64,000 nucleotides of DNA from Porphyrobacter sp. LM 6 (GTDB lineage Bacteria > Pseudomonadota > Alphaproteobacteria > Sphingomonadales > Sphingomonadaceae), in the NCBI RefSeq assembly GCF_001720465.1, contig NZ_CP017113.1, positions 2,542,001-2,606,000 of the forward strand. The letters run 5' to 3'. Below are positions 25,779-34,710 of the stretch, piece after piece (position 1 is the first letter of the stretch; the number at the start of each line of letters is the position of its first letter). The notes below the pieces were generated by a model. It had not been told where the DNA came from, ran no database searches, and saw only the letters and a program-made list of their open reading frames with translations. Position numbers and translations under genes: made by a program.

Positions 25779-27545
25779 TCAGCGTCCCGCGATATAGGCG
25801 CGCCAGCCGCCCAGATGGGTGATGTCTTCGGCCCCGGTCAACGCGCGCGGTTCGGCAACGAAGCCTTTTACGCTGCTGCCGTCCGCAAGTGTCACCGTGC
25901 CAATGGCGAGCGGCGGCGGGACTTCGGCAACGAAACTGCCGAAGCTCGCCAGATCGAGTTCGTAAACCTCAAGCGCGATCGCGCCGCCTTCCTCGCTGTG
26001 CACCAGCGCAGGCTTGGGCGGCACGCTCTCGGCCATCGCATAGAGGCGATAATTGGGCGCAGTGGTGAAAGCGCCGACGAAGGTCGCATTGCGCGATGAC
26101 AGCTGCCAGTGCAGCGGCATATCCTTGAGATGCGCGCCGACGACGGCGAGTTTGACGGTATCCATACGGTCTCCCAGATCGAGGGGCGGTGGCGGAGGCA
26201 GATCGGCGGCGGCGAGGTATTCTGCAGCGAGCGCGGCCAGCGCCCGGTCGCTGTGAGCGGGCCCGATCAGCGTGATGCCGAAGCCGGTGCGGTTGGCACG
26301 CGCGCCGGCAGGCACGGCAATCGCGGCCATATCCAGCAGGTTCACGAAATTGGTGTAGCGCCCGAGATTGCTGTTGAGCGCCACGGGTGCCTCAAGCAGT
26401 TCAGCGACGCGGTAGGTGGTGCCGGTCGTCGGGAAGGCGAGCGCATCGAGACTCTGCCACATACGGTCAGCGTGGCGCTGCAGTTCCGCGAGCCGGTAGA
26501 TTCCGTTCCACAGCTCGGTCGCGAGCATCGCCCCGCCGGGCGCAACCACTTCGCGCACTACAGGGTCGATTGCCAGCGGATTCCTCTGGAGCAGTGGCGC
26601 AATGGCGGCGGTGCGTTCGGCCACCCACGGCCCGCCATAAAGCAATTGCGCGGCCTCAAGCAGCGGCTCGATATCGATCTCAACGATGTCGCCCAAGCCG
26701 GCCAGCACGCCGAGCGCCCGATCATAAAGATACTCGGCCTCAACATCGCCGAAGAACTGGCGCTGGTCGCGGCGCGGCACACCGATGCGCTTGCCTGTCA
26801 GCGAGGCATTGCCGAGCGGGCGGGAAAAGGCATCCTCGGCATCGAACCCGGCGACCACCGCGTCCACGACCAGCGCATCCTCGATGCCGTCGGTGAAGAC
26901 AGTGATGCAATCGAGCGTGCGGCAAGCCGGCACCAGCCCGCGCGTGCTCCACCGCCCCTTGGTGGGCTTCAGCCCGACGAGATGGTTGAACGCCGCCGGC
27001 ACACGGCCCGACCCGGCGGTGTCCGTGCCGAGTGCAAACGCGACCAGGCCCCCCGCGACTGCAACCGCCGAGCCCGAACTCGATCCGCCGCTCACATAGT
27101 CACGGTTGTAGACGTTTCGCGGGATGCCATAAGGGCTGCGGGTGCCAACCAGACCGGTGGCGAACTGATCGAGATTGGTCTTCCCGACGCAGATCGCGCC
27201 CGCCGCCTCCAGCCGCTCGACCACCGTCGCCGAACGTTCGGGGGCATAGGCGAAGGCGGGGCAGGCCGCCGTGGTCTCCAGCCCCGCCACATCAATATTG
27301 TCCTTCGCGGCAAAAGGCACACCGGCCAGTGGCAGGCGCTCACCAGCGGCGCGGCGCGCATCGATGGCGCGGGCGGCTGCGCGCAAGGCGGCAGGGCCGG
27401 CGCGGCTGATCCACGCCTGCGGCTGATGCGCATCATAAGCGGCGATCCGCGCAAGCGTCTCCTCCATCACCGCAAGCGCGGTTGTTTCCCCGCAGTTGAC
27501 GGCATCGGCAATGGCCGTGGCACTGAGGCGGGCGAAGGCGCTCAT
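25779..27545 (-). CDS. atzF: allophanate hydrolase
   Basis: Hydrolyses allophanate to 2 CO2 and 2 NH3, the last step of the urea carboxylase or guanidine carboxylase pathways. 588 residues: an amidase-signature domain (about 1-450) with the catalytic Lys in VPFAAKDNID, and the Ser-cis-Ser region YVSGGSSSGSAVAVA, followed by a C-terminal domain (about 460-588) characteristic of AtzF/DUR1-type allophanate hydrolases and involved in the second hydrolytic step. Its ATG overlaps the carboxylase stop (ATGA). Confidence 0.94.
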   Translation of the reverse strand: MSAFARLSATAIADAVNCGETTALAVMEETLARIAAYDAHQPQAWISRAGPAALRAAARAIDARRAAGERLPLAGVPFAAKDNIDVAGLETTAACPAFAYAPERSATVVERLEAAGAICVGKTNLDQFATGLVGTRSPYGIPRNVYNRDYVSGGSSSGSAVAVAGGLVAFALGTDTAGSGRVPAAFNHLVGLKPTKGRWSTRGLVPACRTLDCITVFTDGIEDALVVDAVVAGFDAEDAFSRPLGNASLTGKRIGVPRRDQRQFFGDVEAEYLYDRALGVLAGLGDIVEIDIEPLLEAAQLLYGGPWVAERTAAIAPLLQRNPLAIDPVVREVVAPGGAMLATELWNGIYRLAELQRHADRMWQSLDALAFPTTGTTYRVAELLEAPVALNSNLGRYTNFVNLLDMAAIAVPAGARANRTGFGITLIGPAHSDRALAALAAEYLAAADLPPPPPLDLGDRMDTVKLAVVGAHLKDMPLHWQLSSRNATFVGAFTTAPNYRLYAMAESVPPKPALVHSEEGGAIALEVYELDLASFGSFVAEVPPPLAIGTVTLADGSSVKGFVAEPRALTGAEDITHLGGWRAYIAGR

Positions 27546-30500
27546 GCACTCCTCCTCAGCGCGAGCATCGGCGCGCCAGGCTGCACCGCCTGATGCTCGG
27601 AGATGTAGAGCGCGGCGACTGTGCCGCTTGCCGGGGCTTCAAACGGACATTCCATTTTCATCGCCTCGATCACCGCAATCACATCGCCCTCGGCAATGAT
27701 GTCGCCGGGGGCGACCAGCAGCTTCCAAACCGATCCGCCGAACGGCGCCTCGATCACGTCGGCGCCTTCGGGCACCTCGATCGCCGATGCGTCGCTTGCC
27801 CCGGTATCGGCGGCGAGCAGATCGCTGACCCGGTCGAACTCCCCGCTCGCCTGCCAAGCGGCACGTTCGCCATCAAAGGCGGCCTGCCGGGTTGCTTCGA
27901 ATGCGGTGATGCTGACGGCATTCTCTTTCAGGAAGGCACGGTAATCGGCGAGGCGGAAGGTGCTTTCCTCGATCCGGATTGCGCGCCGTCCATGCGGAAA
28001 ATCGCGCCGCCATTCGGTGAGTTCTTCCGCCGAGACCGGGAAGAAGCGGATCTGGTCGAAGAACCGCAGAAGCCACGGCTTGCCTTGCGTGAAGGCCTCG
28101 GTCTGGCGGTGAGTATTCCACACCTGGATCGTGCGTCCGAACAGCTGGTATCCGCCCGGCCCTTCCATCCCGTAGATGCACATATAGGCCCCGCCGATCC
28201 CGACGACATTGGGCGGCGTCCAGGTGCGGGCCGGATTGTACTTGGTGGTTACAAGCCGGTGGCGTGGATCGACCGGTGTGGCGACCGGCGCACCGAGGTA
28301 GACATCGCCGAGGCCGAGCACGAGGTAGCTCGCGTCGAAGATCAGGTCCTCTACGGCTTGCGCGTCGGGCAGGCCGTTGATGCGGCGGATGAACTCGATG
28401 TTGTCGGGGCACCACGGGGCATCATCGCGCACGGTGCCGATGTATTTGGCGATAGTCTCGGTGATCGCCGGATCGCGCCAGCTCAAGGGCAGGTGGACGA
28501 TACGGGAGGGGATGGCGAAGTCATCAAGGTTACCCATCGCTTCTTCGGCGTCCATCAAAGCCGCAAGCGCGTGCGGTTGATCGAGGACGCGGCCATCGAA
28601 GTGCAATTGCAGCGAGCGGATGCCGGGAGTGATGTCGATCACGCCCGGCAGCGCCATATCCTCGAGCGTCTGCATCAGGGCGTGGACGCGGATGCGGAGT
28701 TCTATGTCGAGGACGATGTCGCCGTATTCGACCAGGATGTTGCGGTCGCCCTGTTGGCGGTAGGTGGTGCGGGGCCTTGAGCCTTGTTGGGGGAGCTGGG
28801 CGAGGATGGGGCTATGTTTGCCTTCTTTGCCCGTGTGACGCAGGTCATGTTGGACGAGGCCCGCCGCGTCCGCCGCCATCGCTTCGGCAATACCTACAGG
28901 AACAAAGCGAACTTTGTCGTCCGGCGCGAGCTGACCGATCTTCCACCGCTCCGCCGCGATCACCGTGAAGGGACACACGAACCCGCCGAGCGACGGCCCG
29001 TCCGGCCCCAGAATGATCGGCATGTCCCCGGTGAAATCGACCGCGCCGATCGCATAGGGATTGTCGTGGATGTTCGAGGGGTGCAGCCCCGCCTCCCCGC
29101 CATCGCGCCGCGCCCATTCGGGCTTGGGGCCGACGAGCCGCACCCCGGTGCGGTTGGAATTGTAATGCACCTGCCATTCGGCCTCGAGGAAGCGCGCAAT
29201 ATCGCCCTCGGTGAAGAAATCGGGCGCGCCGTGCGGGCCATAGAGCACACCGATCTGCCATTCGCGCGCCAGCGACGGAAGCGGCAGCACCGCCGGAGCG
29301 CCGACCGACCCGTCGCCCAGATGCAGCACATCACCCGCCACCAGCGCCCGCGCGCCGTGCCCGCCGAACTGGCCGAGCGTGAAGGTTGCCGCCGAGCCGA
29401 GATAGGGCAGCACATCCAGCCCGCCCGCAAACAGGATATAGCCGCGCATCCCCCCGCCGCTCACCCGCCCCATCGCGAGCGTCTGCCCGGCCGCCACATG
29501 CAGCGCTTCCCCGCGCGGCGCAGGCACGCCGTCAATCGTCGCGCCGAAATCCGCGCCCGTCAGACAGATCGTCGCCGGCGCCTCGAACAGCAGCGTCGGG
29601 CCGCTGGCGGTGACTTCCAGCCCCGCCGTGCCTTCGGGATTGCCGAGGTTCAGATTGCCGATCCGGAACGAGCGGTCATCCATCGGCCCCGAAGGCGGCA
29701 CACCGACATTCCACAGGCCCAACCGACCGGGGAAATCCTGCACCGAAGTCGCCGTGCCGCCCGCGATCACCCGCACGCTGCGAGGCTGATGCACGATGCC
29801 ATCGAGCAGCCGCGTGGAGACCGAACCGCTCGTAAACCCGTCATGCCGCACCACGTCGCGTAGCCAGCGCAGGTTGGTCTCGATCCCGTCAATCCGCGCC
29901 GCATCCAGCGCGCCCTGCATCGCCGCAATCGCCGCTTCGCGCGTGTCCGCGTGGGTGATGAGCTTCGCCAGCATCGGATCGTAGAAAGCGCTGACCTCGC
30001 TCCCCGCCATCACCCATGTCTCGGCCCTGAGGCTGTCCGGGAAATCGACATGGGTGAGCGTGCCTGTGGTGGGCCGGTAATCGAGCGCGGGGTCCTCGGC
30101 ATAGAGCCGCACCTGCACGCTGTGCCCCTTGGCCACCGGCGCGGGAGCATCGAGCATCGCGAAATCGCCGCCCGCGCCGCGGATCATCCATTCGACGAGG
30201 TCGATCCCCATCACCTCTTCGGTGACGCCGTGTTCGACCTGAAGCCGGGTGTTCATTTCGAGGAAGAAGAAATCCTCGCGCGCGGCATCATAGAGGAACT
30301 CGACCGTGCCGGCGGAAAGATAGCCCGCCGCCTCGCCCAGCCGCACAGCGGCGGCGATCAGCTCGGCGCGCTTGCTCTCGGGCAGACAGGGCGCGGGCGC
30401 CTCTTCGACCACCTTCTGGTTGCGCCGCTGGAGCGAACAGTCGCGCTCGCCCAGCGCCATGACGCGGCCCTGCCCGTCACCGAAAATCTGCACTTCCAGA

Positions 30501-31135
30501 TGGCGCGCACGCGGCACGTAGCGTTCGAGGAACACCCCCGCATCGCCGAAGCTCGCCTCACCCTGCCGGACTACGGCGGCAAAGCCGTCGCGCAAGCCGC
30601 CCTCGTCCTCGCAAACGCGCATGCCGATGCCCCCGCCCCCGGCGGTCGCCTTGAGCATCACCGGATAGCCGATCTGCACGGCAGCCTCGGCAGCCTCGTC
30701 CTCGCCCCTCAGCAGCCCGGTACCGGGCGCGAGCGGAAGATCATGCGCCGATGCCAGCGCGCGGGCCGAATGCTTGAGGCCGAAGGTGCGGATATTGTCG
30801 GGCGTCGGCCCGATAAAGGTGATGCCCTCTGCCGCGCAGCGCTCGGCAAACTCGGCATTCTCGGCAAGGAAGCCGTATCCGGGGTGGATCGCGCCCGCGC
30901 CGGTTGTCCTGGCGGCGGCGATGATCGCATCGACATCAAGATAGCTCTGCCCCGCCGGCCCCGGCCCGATGCACACCGCCGCATCCGCCGCGCTGACATG
31001 GAGCGAACCGGCATCGGCTTCGGAATAGACCGCGACCGACTTCAGCCCCATCCGCTTGCACGTGCGGATGATGCGCGCGGCAATCGCGCCGCGATTGGCG
31101 ATCAGAACCGTGTCGAAGGGGAGATCGAAGCTCAT
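27542..31135 (-). CDS. biotin-dependent urea/guanidine carboxylase
   Basis: 1197 residues, ATP- and biotin-dependent. Order of domains: biotin carboxylase (about 1-450; VLIANRGAIAARIIRTCKRMG, ATP-grasp loop GGGGIGMRVCED, FLEMNTRLQVEHGVTE), KipA/AHS2 carboxyltransferase part (about 460-770), KipI/AHS1 part (about 790-1020), and C-terminal biotinyl domain with IEAMKMECPF. The family was named urea carboxylase, but in clusters with two DUF1989 genes members have been shown to carboxylate guanidine preferentially. The context here matches that arrangement, so guanidine is the more likely substrate. Overlaps both neighbours by 4 bp. Confidence 0.93.
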   Translation of the reverse strand: MSFDLPFDTVLIANRGAIAARIIRTCKRMGLKSVAVYSEADAGSLHVSAADAAVCIGPGPAGQSYLDVDAIIAAARTTGAGAIHPGYGFLAENAEFAERCAAEGITFIGPTPDNIRTFGLKHSARALASAHDLPLAPGTGLLRGEDEAAEAAVQIGYPVMLKATAGGGGIGMRVCEDEGGLRDGFAAVVRQGEASFGDAGVFLERYVPRARHLEVQIFGDGQGRVMALGERDCSLQRRNQKVVEEAPAPCLPESKRAELIAAAVRLGEAAGYLSAGTVEFLYDAAREDFFFLEMNTRLQVEHGVTEEVMGIDLVEWMIRGAGGDFAMLDAPAPVAKGHSVQVRLYAEDPALDYRPTTGTLTHVDFPDSLRAETWVMAGSEVSAFYDPMLAKLITHADTREAAIAAMQGALDAARIDGIETNLRWLRDVVRHDGFTSGSVSTRLLDGIVHQPRSVRVIAGGTATSVQDFPGRLGLWNVGVPPSGPMDDRSFRIGNLNLGNPEGTAGLEVTASGPTLLFEAPATICLTGADFGATIDGVPAPRGEALHVAAGQTLAMGRVSGGGMRGYILFAGGLDVLPYLGSAATFTLGQFGGHGARALVAGDVLHLGDGSVGAPAVLPLPSLAREWQIGVLYGPHGAPDFFTEGDIARFLEAEWQVHYNSNRTGVRLVGPKPEWARRDGGEAGLHPSNIHDNPYAIGAVDFTGDMPIILGPDGPSLGGFVCPFTVIAAERWKIGQLAPDDKVRFVPVGIAEAMAADAAGLVQHDLRHTGKEGKHSPILAQLPQQGSRPRTTYRQQGDRNILVEYGDIVLDIELRIRVHALMQTLEDMALPGVIDITPGIRSLQLHFDGRVLDQPHALAALMDAEEAMGNLDDFAIPSRIVHLPLSWRDPAITETIAKYIGTVRDDAPWCPDNIEFIRRINGLPDAQAVEDLIFDASYLVLGLGDVYLGAPVATPVDPRHRLVTTKYNPARTWTPPNVVGIGGAYMCIYGMEGPGGYQLFGRTIQVWNTHRQTEAFTQGKPWLLRFFDQIRFFPVSAEELTEWRRDFPHGRRAIRIEESTFRLADYRAFLKENAVSITAFEATRQAAFDGERAAWQASGEFDRVSDLLAADTGASDASAIEVPEGADVIEAPFGGSVWKLLVAPGDIIAEGDVIAVIEAMKMECPFEAPASGTVAALYISEHQAVQPGAPMLALRRSA

Positions 31136-31767
31136 CGCGCCACGATCATCCGCACCGGCGTCGGGTTGAAGCCGTTGCAGGGGTTGTTGATCTGCGGGCA
31201 GTTGGAGACGACCACGATCACATCCATCTCGGCGCGCAGATCGACCGTCAGGCCGGGCGCAGAGATGCCATCGACGATGCCGAGCGTCCCGTCATCCATC
31301 ACCGGCACGTTCATGAAGAAGTTGATGTTTGAAACGATATCGCGCTTGCCGCGCCCTTCGGTCAGGTTGGCCTCAAGGAAATTGTCGACGCAGGCGTGTT
31401 GATGCTTGGTGTGATGTCCGTAACGCAAGGTATTGGATTCGCATGAACACGCTCCGCCGATCGTATCGTGATAGGCAACCGCACTATCGACGATGGTCAT
31501 CAGCGGGCGCCCCTCGTTCGACAGCAGCACCGTGCCGGTCTTGAGAAACAGGTTGCCCTGCGCCGCGACCGTATCCTGCGCCGAATAGCGCTCGGCATCA
31601 TCGGCGGCGGAATAGATCAGGAAGTCGACCGCCTGATTGCCCTCGACATCGACAATCCGCAGCACATCGCCCGCCGCCACATGATGCAGCCACGGCACGC
31701 GCGCAGGCACGATCTCGTCATGAATGATGCGTCCGGTAAGGCCGGAGAGGGCCGGATCGTTGGTCAT
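31132..31767 (-). CDS. DUF1989 urea-amidolyase-associated protein, likely carboxyguanidine deiminase subunit
   Basis: 211 residues of the urea carboxylase-associated (DUF1989) family. Visible family pieces: HHVAAGDVLRIVDVEGNQAVDFLIY, GACSCESNTLRYGHHTKHQHACVDNFLEAN, and DLRAEMDVIVVVSNCPQINNPCNGFNPTPVRM, with the conserved His/Cys that probably bind metal. Members of this family act in pairs (CgdA/CgdB) to deiminate carboxyguanidine to allophanate and ammonia. It lies directly upstream of the carboxylase in the operon. Which of the two subunits it represents was not decided. Confidence 0.88.
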   Translation of the reverse strand: MTNDPALSGLTGRIIHDEIVPARVPWLHHVAAGDVLRIVDVEGNQAVDFLIYSAADDAERYSAQDTVAAQGNLFLKTGTVLLSNEGRPLMTIVDSAVAYHDTIGGACSCESNTLRYGHHTKHQHACVDNFLEANLTEGRGKRDIVSNINFFMNVPVMDDGTLGIVDGISAPGLTVDLRAEMDVIVVVSNCPQINNPCNGFNPTPVRMIVAR

Positions 31768-31789
31768 GTTCTACTTCCGGTGGAGGGGG

Positions 31790-32614
31790 TTAACGGCGGT
31801 AGTAATCCTCGGTGTTGAGGTAGGCGCGCTGCCCTTCCGGGGTGGCATTGCGCACGGGGTCGTCTTGCGGGGTGATGGGGCCGCGCCATGCGGTGATGCG
31901 CAGCGGCGTGGAGTGCCATTCGGGGCGCGGATCGAGCACATGCGGGCAGTTGGCGATCACCACGATCACATCCATCTCGGCGCGCAGCAGCACTTCGCGG
32001 CCCGGCGCAAACGGCCCGATGACGGGGGTAATGCCGCCGTCCGCCTCGATCTTCGTGCCCTTGAACAGGGTCACGCAGGGGTGGACATCGCGGCGGGTAA
32101 GGCCGTGCTTGGCCGCGCCCAGGATCAGCCGGTCGCGCCCGTTGGGGAAGGCGCCGGAATTGCGGCCCTCACCATATTTCCGTGTGTTACTGGCAGTATT
32201 TGAGACACCGCTGAAAGTGTCATGCGTGCCCGCCCCGTCTTCAAGGATGCTCGCCAGCACGCGGCCCATATCCGAAAGCAGCAGCTTGCCCGCGCCCAGA
32301 TAGGCGTTCCACTGCACCTTGACCGTATCGGCGACATTCAACCGCTCGGTCGGCATTTCGGCGTTGAAGATGTTGAGCGACGCGCAGGCATCGACCGCCT
32401 TGTCGATCAGCCGCAGCCGGGTGCCGCGCGCGATCCGGCGCGAGGCATAGCCGCCGGGCGCGATGGTCTCTTCCCACAGCAGGTCGTCAGCCGCGACGCC
32501 TGCGGGCAGGTCGTCCGCCACAGGGGGGAGCAGCGGCATGGTCTCGACCCGCGTGCCGCCTTGCGCGCGGGCGTGATCGCGCGCCGCTTTCGGATCGCCC
32601 AGCACCGCGCTCAT
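31790..32614 (-). CDS. DUF1989 urea-amidolyase-associated protein, likely carboxyguanidine deiminase subunit
   Basis: 274 residues, paralogous to the next gene in the operon. Family segments: ETIAPGGYASRRIARGTRLRLIDKAVDACASLNIFN, ERLNVADTVKVQWNAYLGAGKLLLSDMGRVLASI, NTRKYGEGRNSGAFPNGRDRL, and LLRAEMDVIVVIANCPHVLDPRPEW. The shared ending RAEMDVIVV-[VI]-[SA]-NCP shows the two are related and probably form a heteromer. The ATG overlaps the NikR-like gene's stop (ATGA). The longer candidate start, 38 codons upstream, lies inside that gene and is not supported. Confidence 0.88.
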   Translation of the reverse strand: MSAVLGDPKAARDHARAQGGTRVETMPLLPPVADDLPAGVAADDLLWEETIAPGGYASRRIARGTRLRLIDKAVDACASLNIFNAEMPTERLNVADTVKVQWNAYLGAGKLLLSDMGRVLASILEDGAGTHDTFSGVSNTASNTRKYGEGRNSGAFPNGRDRLILGAAKHGLTRRDVHPCVTLFKGTKIEADGGITPVIGPFAPGREVLLRAEMDVIVVIANCPHVLDPRPEWHSTPLRITAWRGPITPQDDPVRNATPEGQRAYLNTEDYYRR

Positions 32615-33084
32615 GCCGCAGCCTCGCTCGCGGGCACGACGTCCTGCTCGTGCAGCGGCGGCAGCAGCGCGGTGGTGCTCACCAGCTGCAATTGCTTGAC
32701 GCCGCGGATCGCCCGCAGCGCGTCGCACAGCTGCTTCAGCCGCACGGCGGGGCCCTGCACCAGCAGCACTTCCAAGGACTGGTCCTGTTCGAGGAACACG
32801 TGCTGCGAGGAGATGACCTCCTTGAGGTAGGCGGTCTGTGTTTCGGCCAGCTGCTGGCGCACCCGCCCCCCGCCGCCGGCGTAGACGATGGTGATGGTGC
32901 CCGCGAGCATGTCCTCCGGACGGGTCAGCGCCTCGTGCTCGGCCAGCGCGTGGCGGATCAGTTCGGCGATCAGCTGCGAGCGCGAGGGCAGTCCGCGTTC
33001 CTCGACCATCACGTCGAGCTGGCGGAACAGTTCGGCCGGAAGGCTCATGCTGAGCCGTGCGAGACGGGAAGGTTCAGTGCTCAT
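32611..33084 (-). CDS. NikR-like ribbon-helix-helix regulator with degenerate nickel site
   Basis: 157 residues: ribbon-helix-helix DNA-binding domain (LARLSMSLPAELFRQLDVMVEERGLPSRSQLIAELIRHAL) and a NikR/ACT-like C-terminal domain (GTITIVYA, VISSQHVFLEQDQSLEVLLVQG, RGVKQLQL). Aligned by eye to E. coli NikR, only one nickel ligand is kept (His95 for His87); the others are Thr84, Phe97 and Ser103 in place of His76, His89 and Cys95. It is therefore unlikely to sense nickel in the NikR way. Encoded between the ABC ATPase and the DUF1989 genes with 4-bp overlaps on both sides, it is probably the operon's own regulator. Confidence 0.85.
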   Translation of the reverse strand: MSTEPSRLARLSMSLPAELFRQLDVMVEERGLPSRSQLIAELIRHALAEHEALTRPEDMLAGTITIVYAGGGGRVRQQLAETQTAYLKEVISSQHVFLEQDQSLEVLLVQGPAVRLKQLCDALRAIRGVKQLQLVSTTALLPPLHEQDVVPASEAAA

Positions 33085-33860
33085 GGCTGGCGCATCTCGG
33101 TTGCATGGAGGTCAGTCGTGGTAGCTAGCGCTTCGGCCTCGGCCTGCTTGCGGGTCAGCGCGAGGTCGTAGACCACCCCTGCCCCGTAGCGCTGCGGCGC
33201 GTGCGGATCGTGGCGGCGCTTGTCGAGCGTCAGCACCCGCGTGCCGAGCGAGAAGGCTTCCTTGATGTCGTGCGTCACCATGATCACGGTCAGCCCATGC
33301 TCGCGCCACAACCGGGTGATCAGGCCATGCATGTCAGTGCGGATGCCAGGATCGAGCGCGCCGAAGGGCTCGTCGAGCAGCAGGATGCGCGGTCGCTTGA
33401 TCAGCGCCTGCGCGATGGCGAGGCGTTGCTGCATCCCGCCCGACATCTGCGCGGGGTAGAGGTGCGCGCTGTCCGCCAGCCCGACCGAGGCGAGCATCGC
33501 CTGCGCCTCGGCCAGCGCGGTGCGGCGGGCGCTGCCGAACAGGCGCGCGGTGAGCGGTGATTGCGCGAACTCCAGCCCCAGCATGACATTGCCGAGCACG
33601 GTCAGGTGCGGGAACACCGAATAGCGCTGGAACACCACCCCGCGATCCGGCCCGCATTCGGCCGGCAGCGGCTGGCCATCGAGCGTGATCGTCCCCCGGC
33701 TCGGCTGTTCCTGCCCGAGGATAACGCGCAGCAGGCTCGATTTCCCCGCCCCCGAAGGCCCGATGATCGACACGAAGGATCCCTCGGCGATCTCGAGCGA
33801 AATGCGTTCGAGCACGACCTTGTCGCCATATTCGACCCAGATGTTGCGAAGGTTCAGCAT
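33081..33860 (-). CDS. ABC transporter ATP-binding protein, NitT/TauT type
   Basis: 259-residue ATPase with Walker A GPSGAGKSSLL, Q-loop VFQRYSVFPHLTV, signature SGGMQQRLAIAQAL, Walker B RILLLDEPFGALD and H-loop VTHDIKEAFSLG. It belongs to the nitrate/taurine/sulfonate-type importers, which in this gene neighbourhood are annotated as urea transporters but are likely guanidine importers. An upstream ATG seven codons earlier is inside the permease gene; the chosen start has GGTGAGG in front. Couples to the permease immediately upstream. Confidence 0.92.
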   Translation of the reverse strand: MLNLRNIWVEYGDKVVLERISLEIAEGSFVSIIGPSGAGKSSLLRVILGQEQPSRGTITLDGQPLPAECGPDRGVVFQRYSVFPHLTVLGNVMLGLEFAQSPLTARLFGSARRTALAEAQAMLASVGLADSAHLYPAQMSGGMQQRLAIAQALIKRPRILLLDEPFGALDPGIRTDMHGLITRLWREHGLTVIMVTHDIKEAFSLGTRVLTLDKRRHDPHAPQRYGAGVVYDLALTRKQAEAEALATTTDLHATEMRQP

Positions 33861-33864
33861 GGCC

Positions 33865-34680
33865 TCACCGCCCCCCCGCATGGGCCCAGCCGCACAGCCG
33901 GCGGCTGAGGAGCACGAGCGCGAAGTCCATCACCACCGCCAGCAGCGCGATCCACGCGACGTAGGGCAGGATCACATCCATCGCGAGGTAACGCCGCACG
34001 AGAAAGATGCGGTAACCGAGGCCGACATCGGCGGCGATCGCCTCGGCCGAGATCAGGAACACCCACGCGGGGCCAAGCGAGAGGCGCAAGCCCTCGATCA
34101 GCCGCGGCAGCGCTTGCGGCAGGGCGACGCGAAGCATCACGCCCCACGAATTCGCCCCCAGAGTGAGCGCTTTTACCACCTGCTCGCGCGGCAGGGCGGT
34201 CACGTGCCCGGCCACATCGCGGATCATGAACGGTGCCACCCCGATCACGATCAGCGCCACCTTGGCGACCTCGCCAAGGCCAAAGGCGATGAACAGGATC
34301 GGCAGCAGCGCGATCGGCGGGATCACCGCCAGCGTGGTGAGCAGCGGGCCGAAGGTCGCGCGGATCATCGGCAGCACGCCGATCACCAGCCCGACCAGCA
34401 AGGCCGCCAGCGTCGCAATCCCGAGGCCCATCCCCAACCGCGAGAGGCTGGCGAGCGTATCGGCCCAGAACAGCAATTCTCCCGACATCGGATCGGGCGT
34501 GAACAGCAGAAGCGCCATCGCTTCGGCCATGCCGCCGGGCAGCGGCAGGATCTTGTCGGCGGGGTTATCCGCATGGCGCGCAGCGGCAGCGACGATGTAG
34601 GCGAGCGCCAGACCGGCCAGCGGCAGTGCGCCGAGCAGCAACGCCCCGCTCTTGCCCGGCTTGCGGTTCACCCAGCGCAT
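33865..34680 (-). CDS. ABC transporter permease, NitT/TauT type
   Basis: 271 residues with about six transmembrane helices and the binding-protein-dependent transport signature in the EAA loop (RVALPQALPRLIEGLRLSLGPAWVFLISAEAIAADVGLGY). It forms the membrane channel of the importer with the ATPase downstream and the lipoprotein binding protein upstream. Spacing to both is short (4-30 bp), consistent with a single transcript. Confidence 0.92.
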   Translation of the reverse strand: MRWVNRKPGKSGALLLGALPLAGLALAYIVAAAARHADNPADKILPLPGGMAEAMALLLFTPDPMSGELLFWADTLASLSRLGMGLGIATLAALLVGLVIGVLPMIRATFGPLLTTLAVIPPIALLPILFIAFGLGEVAKVALIVIGVAPFMIRDVAGHVTALPREQVVKALTLGANSWGVMLRVALPQALPRLIEGLRLSLGPAWVFLISAEAIAADVGLGYRIFLVRRYLAMDVILPYVAWIALLAVVMDFALVLLSRRLCGWAHAGGR

Positions 34681-34710
34681 CGGATCATCCCTCCCCTGCG
34701 CCGGCGCCGA

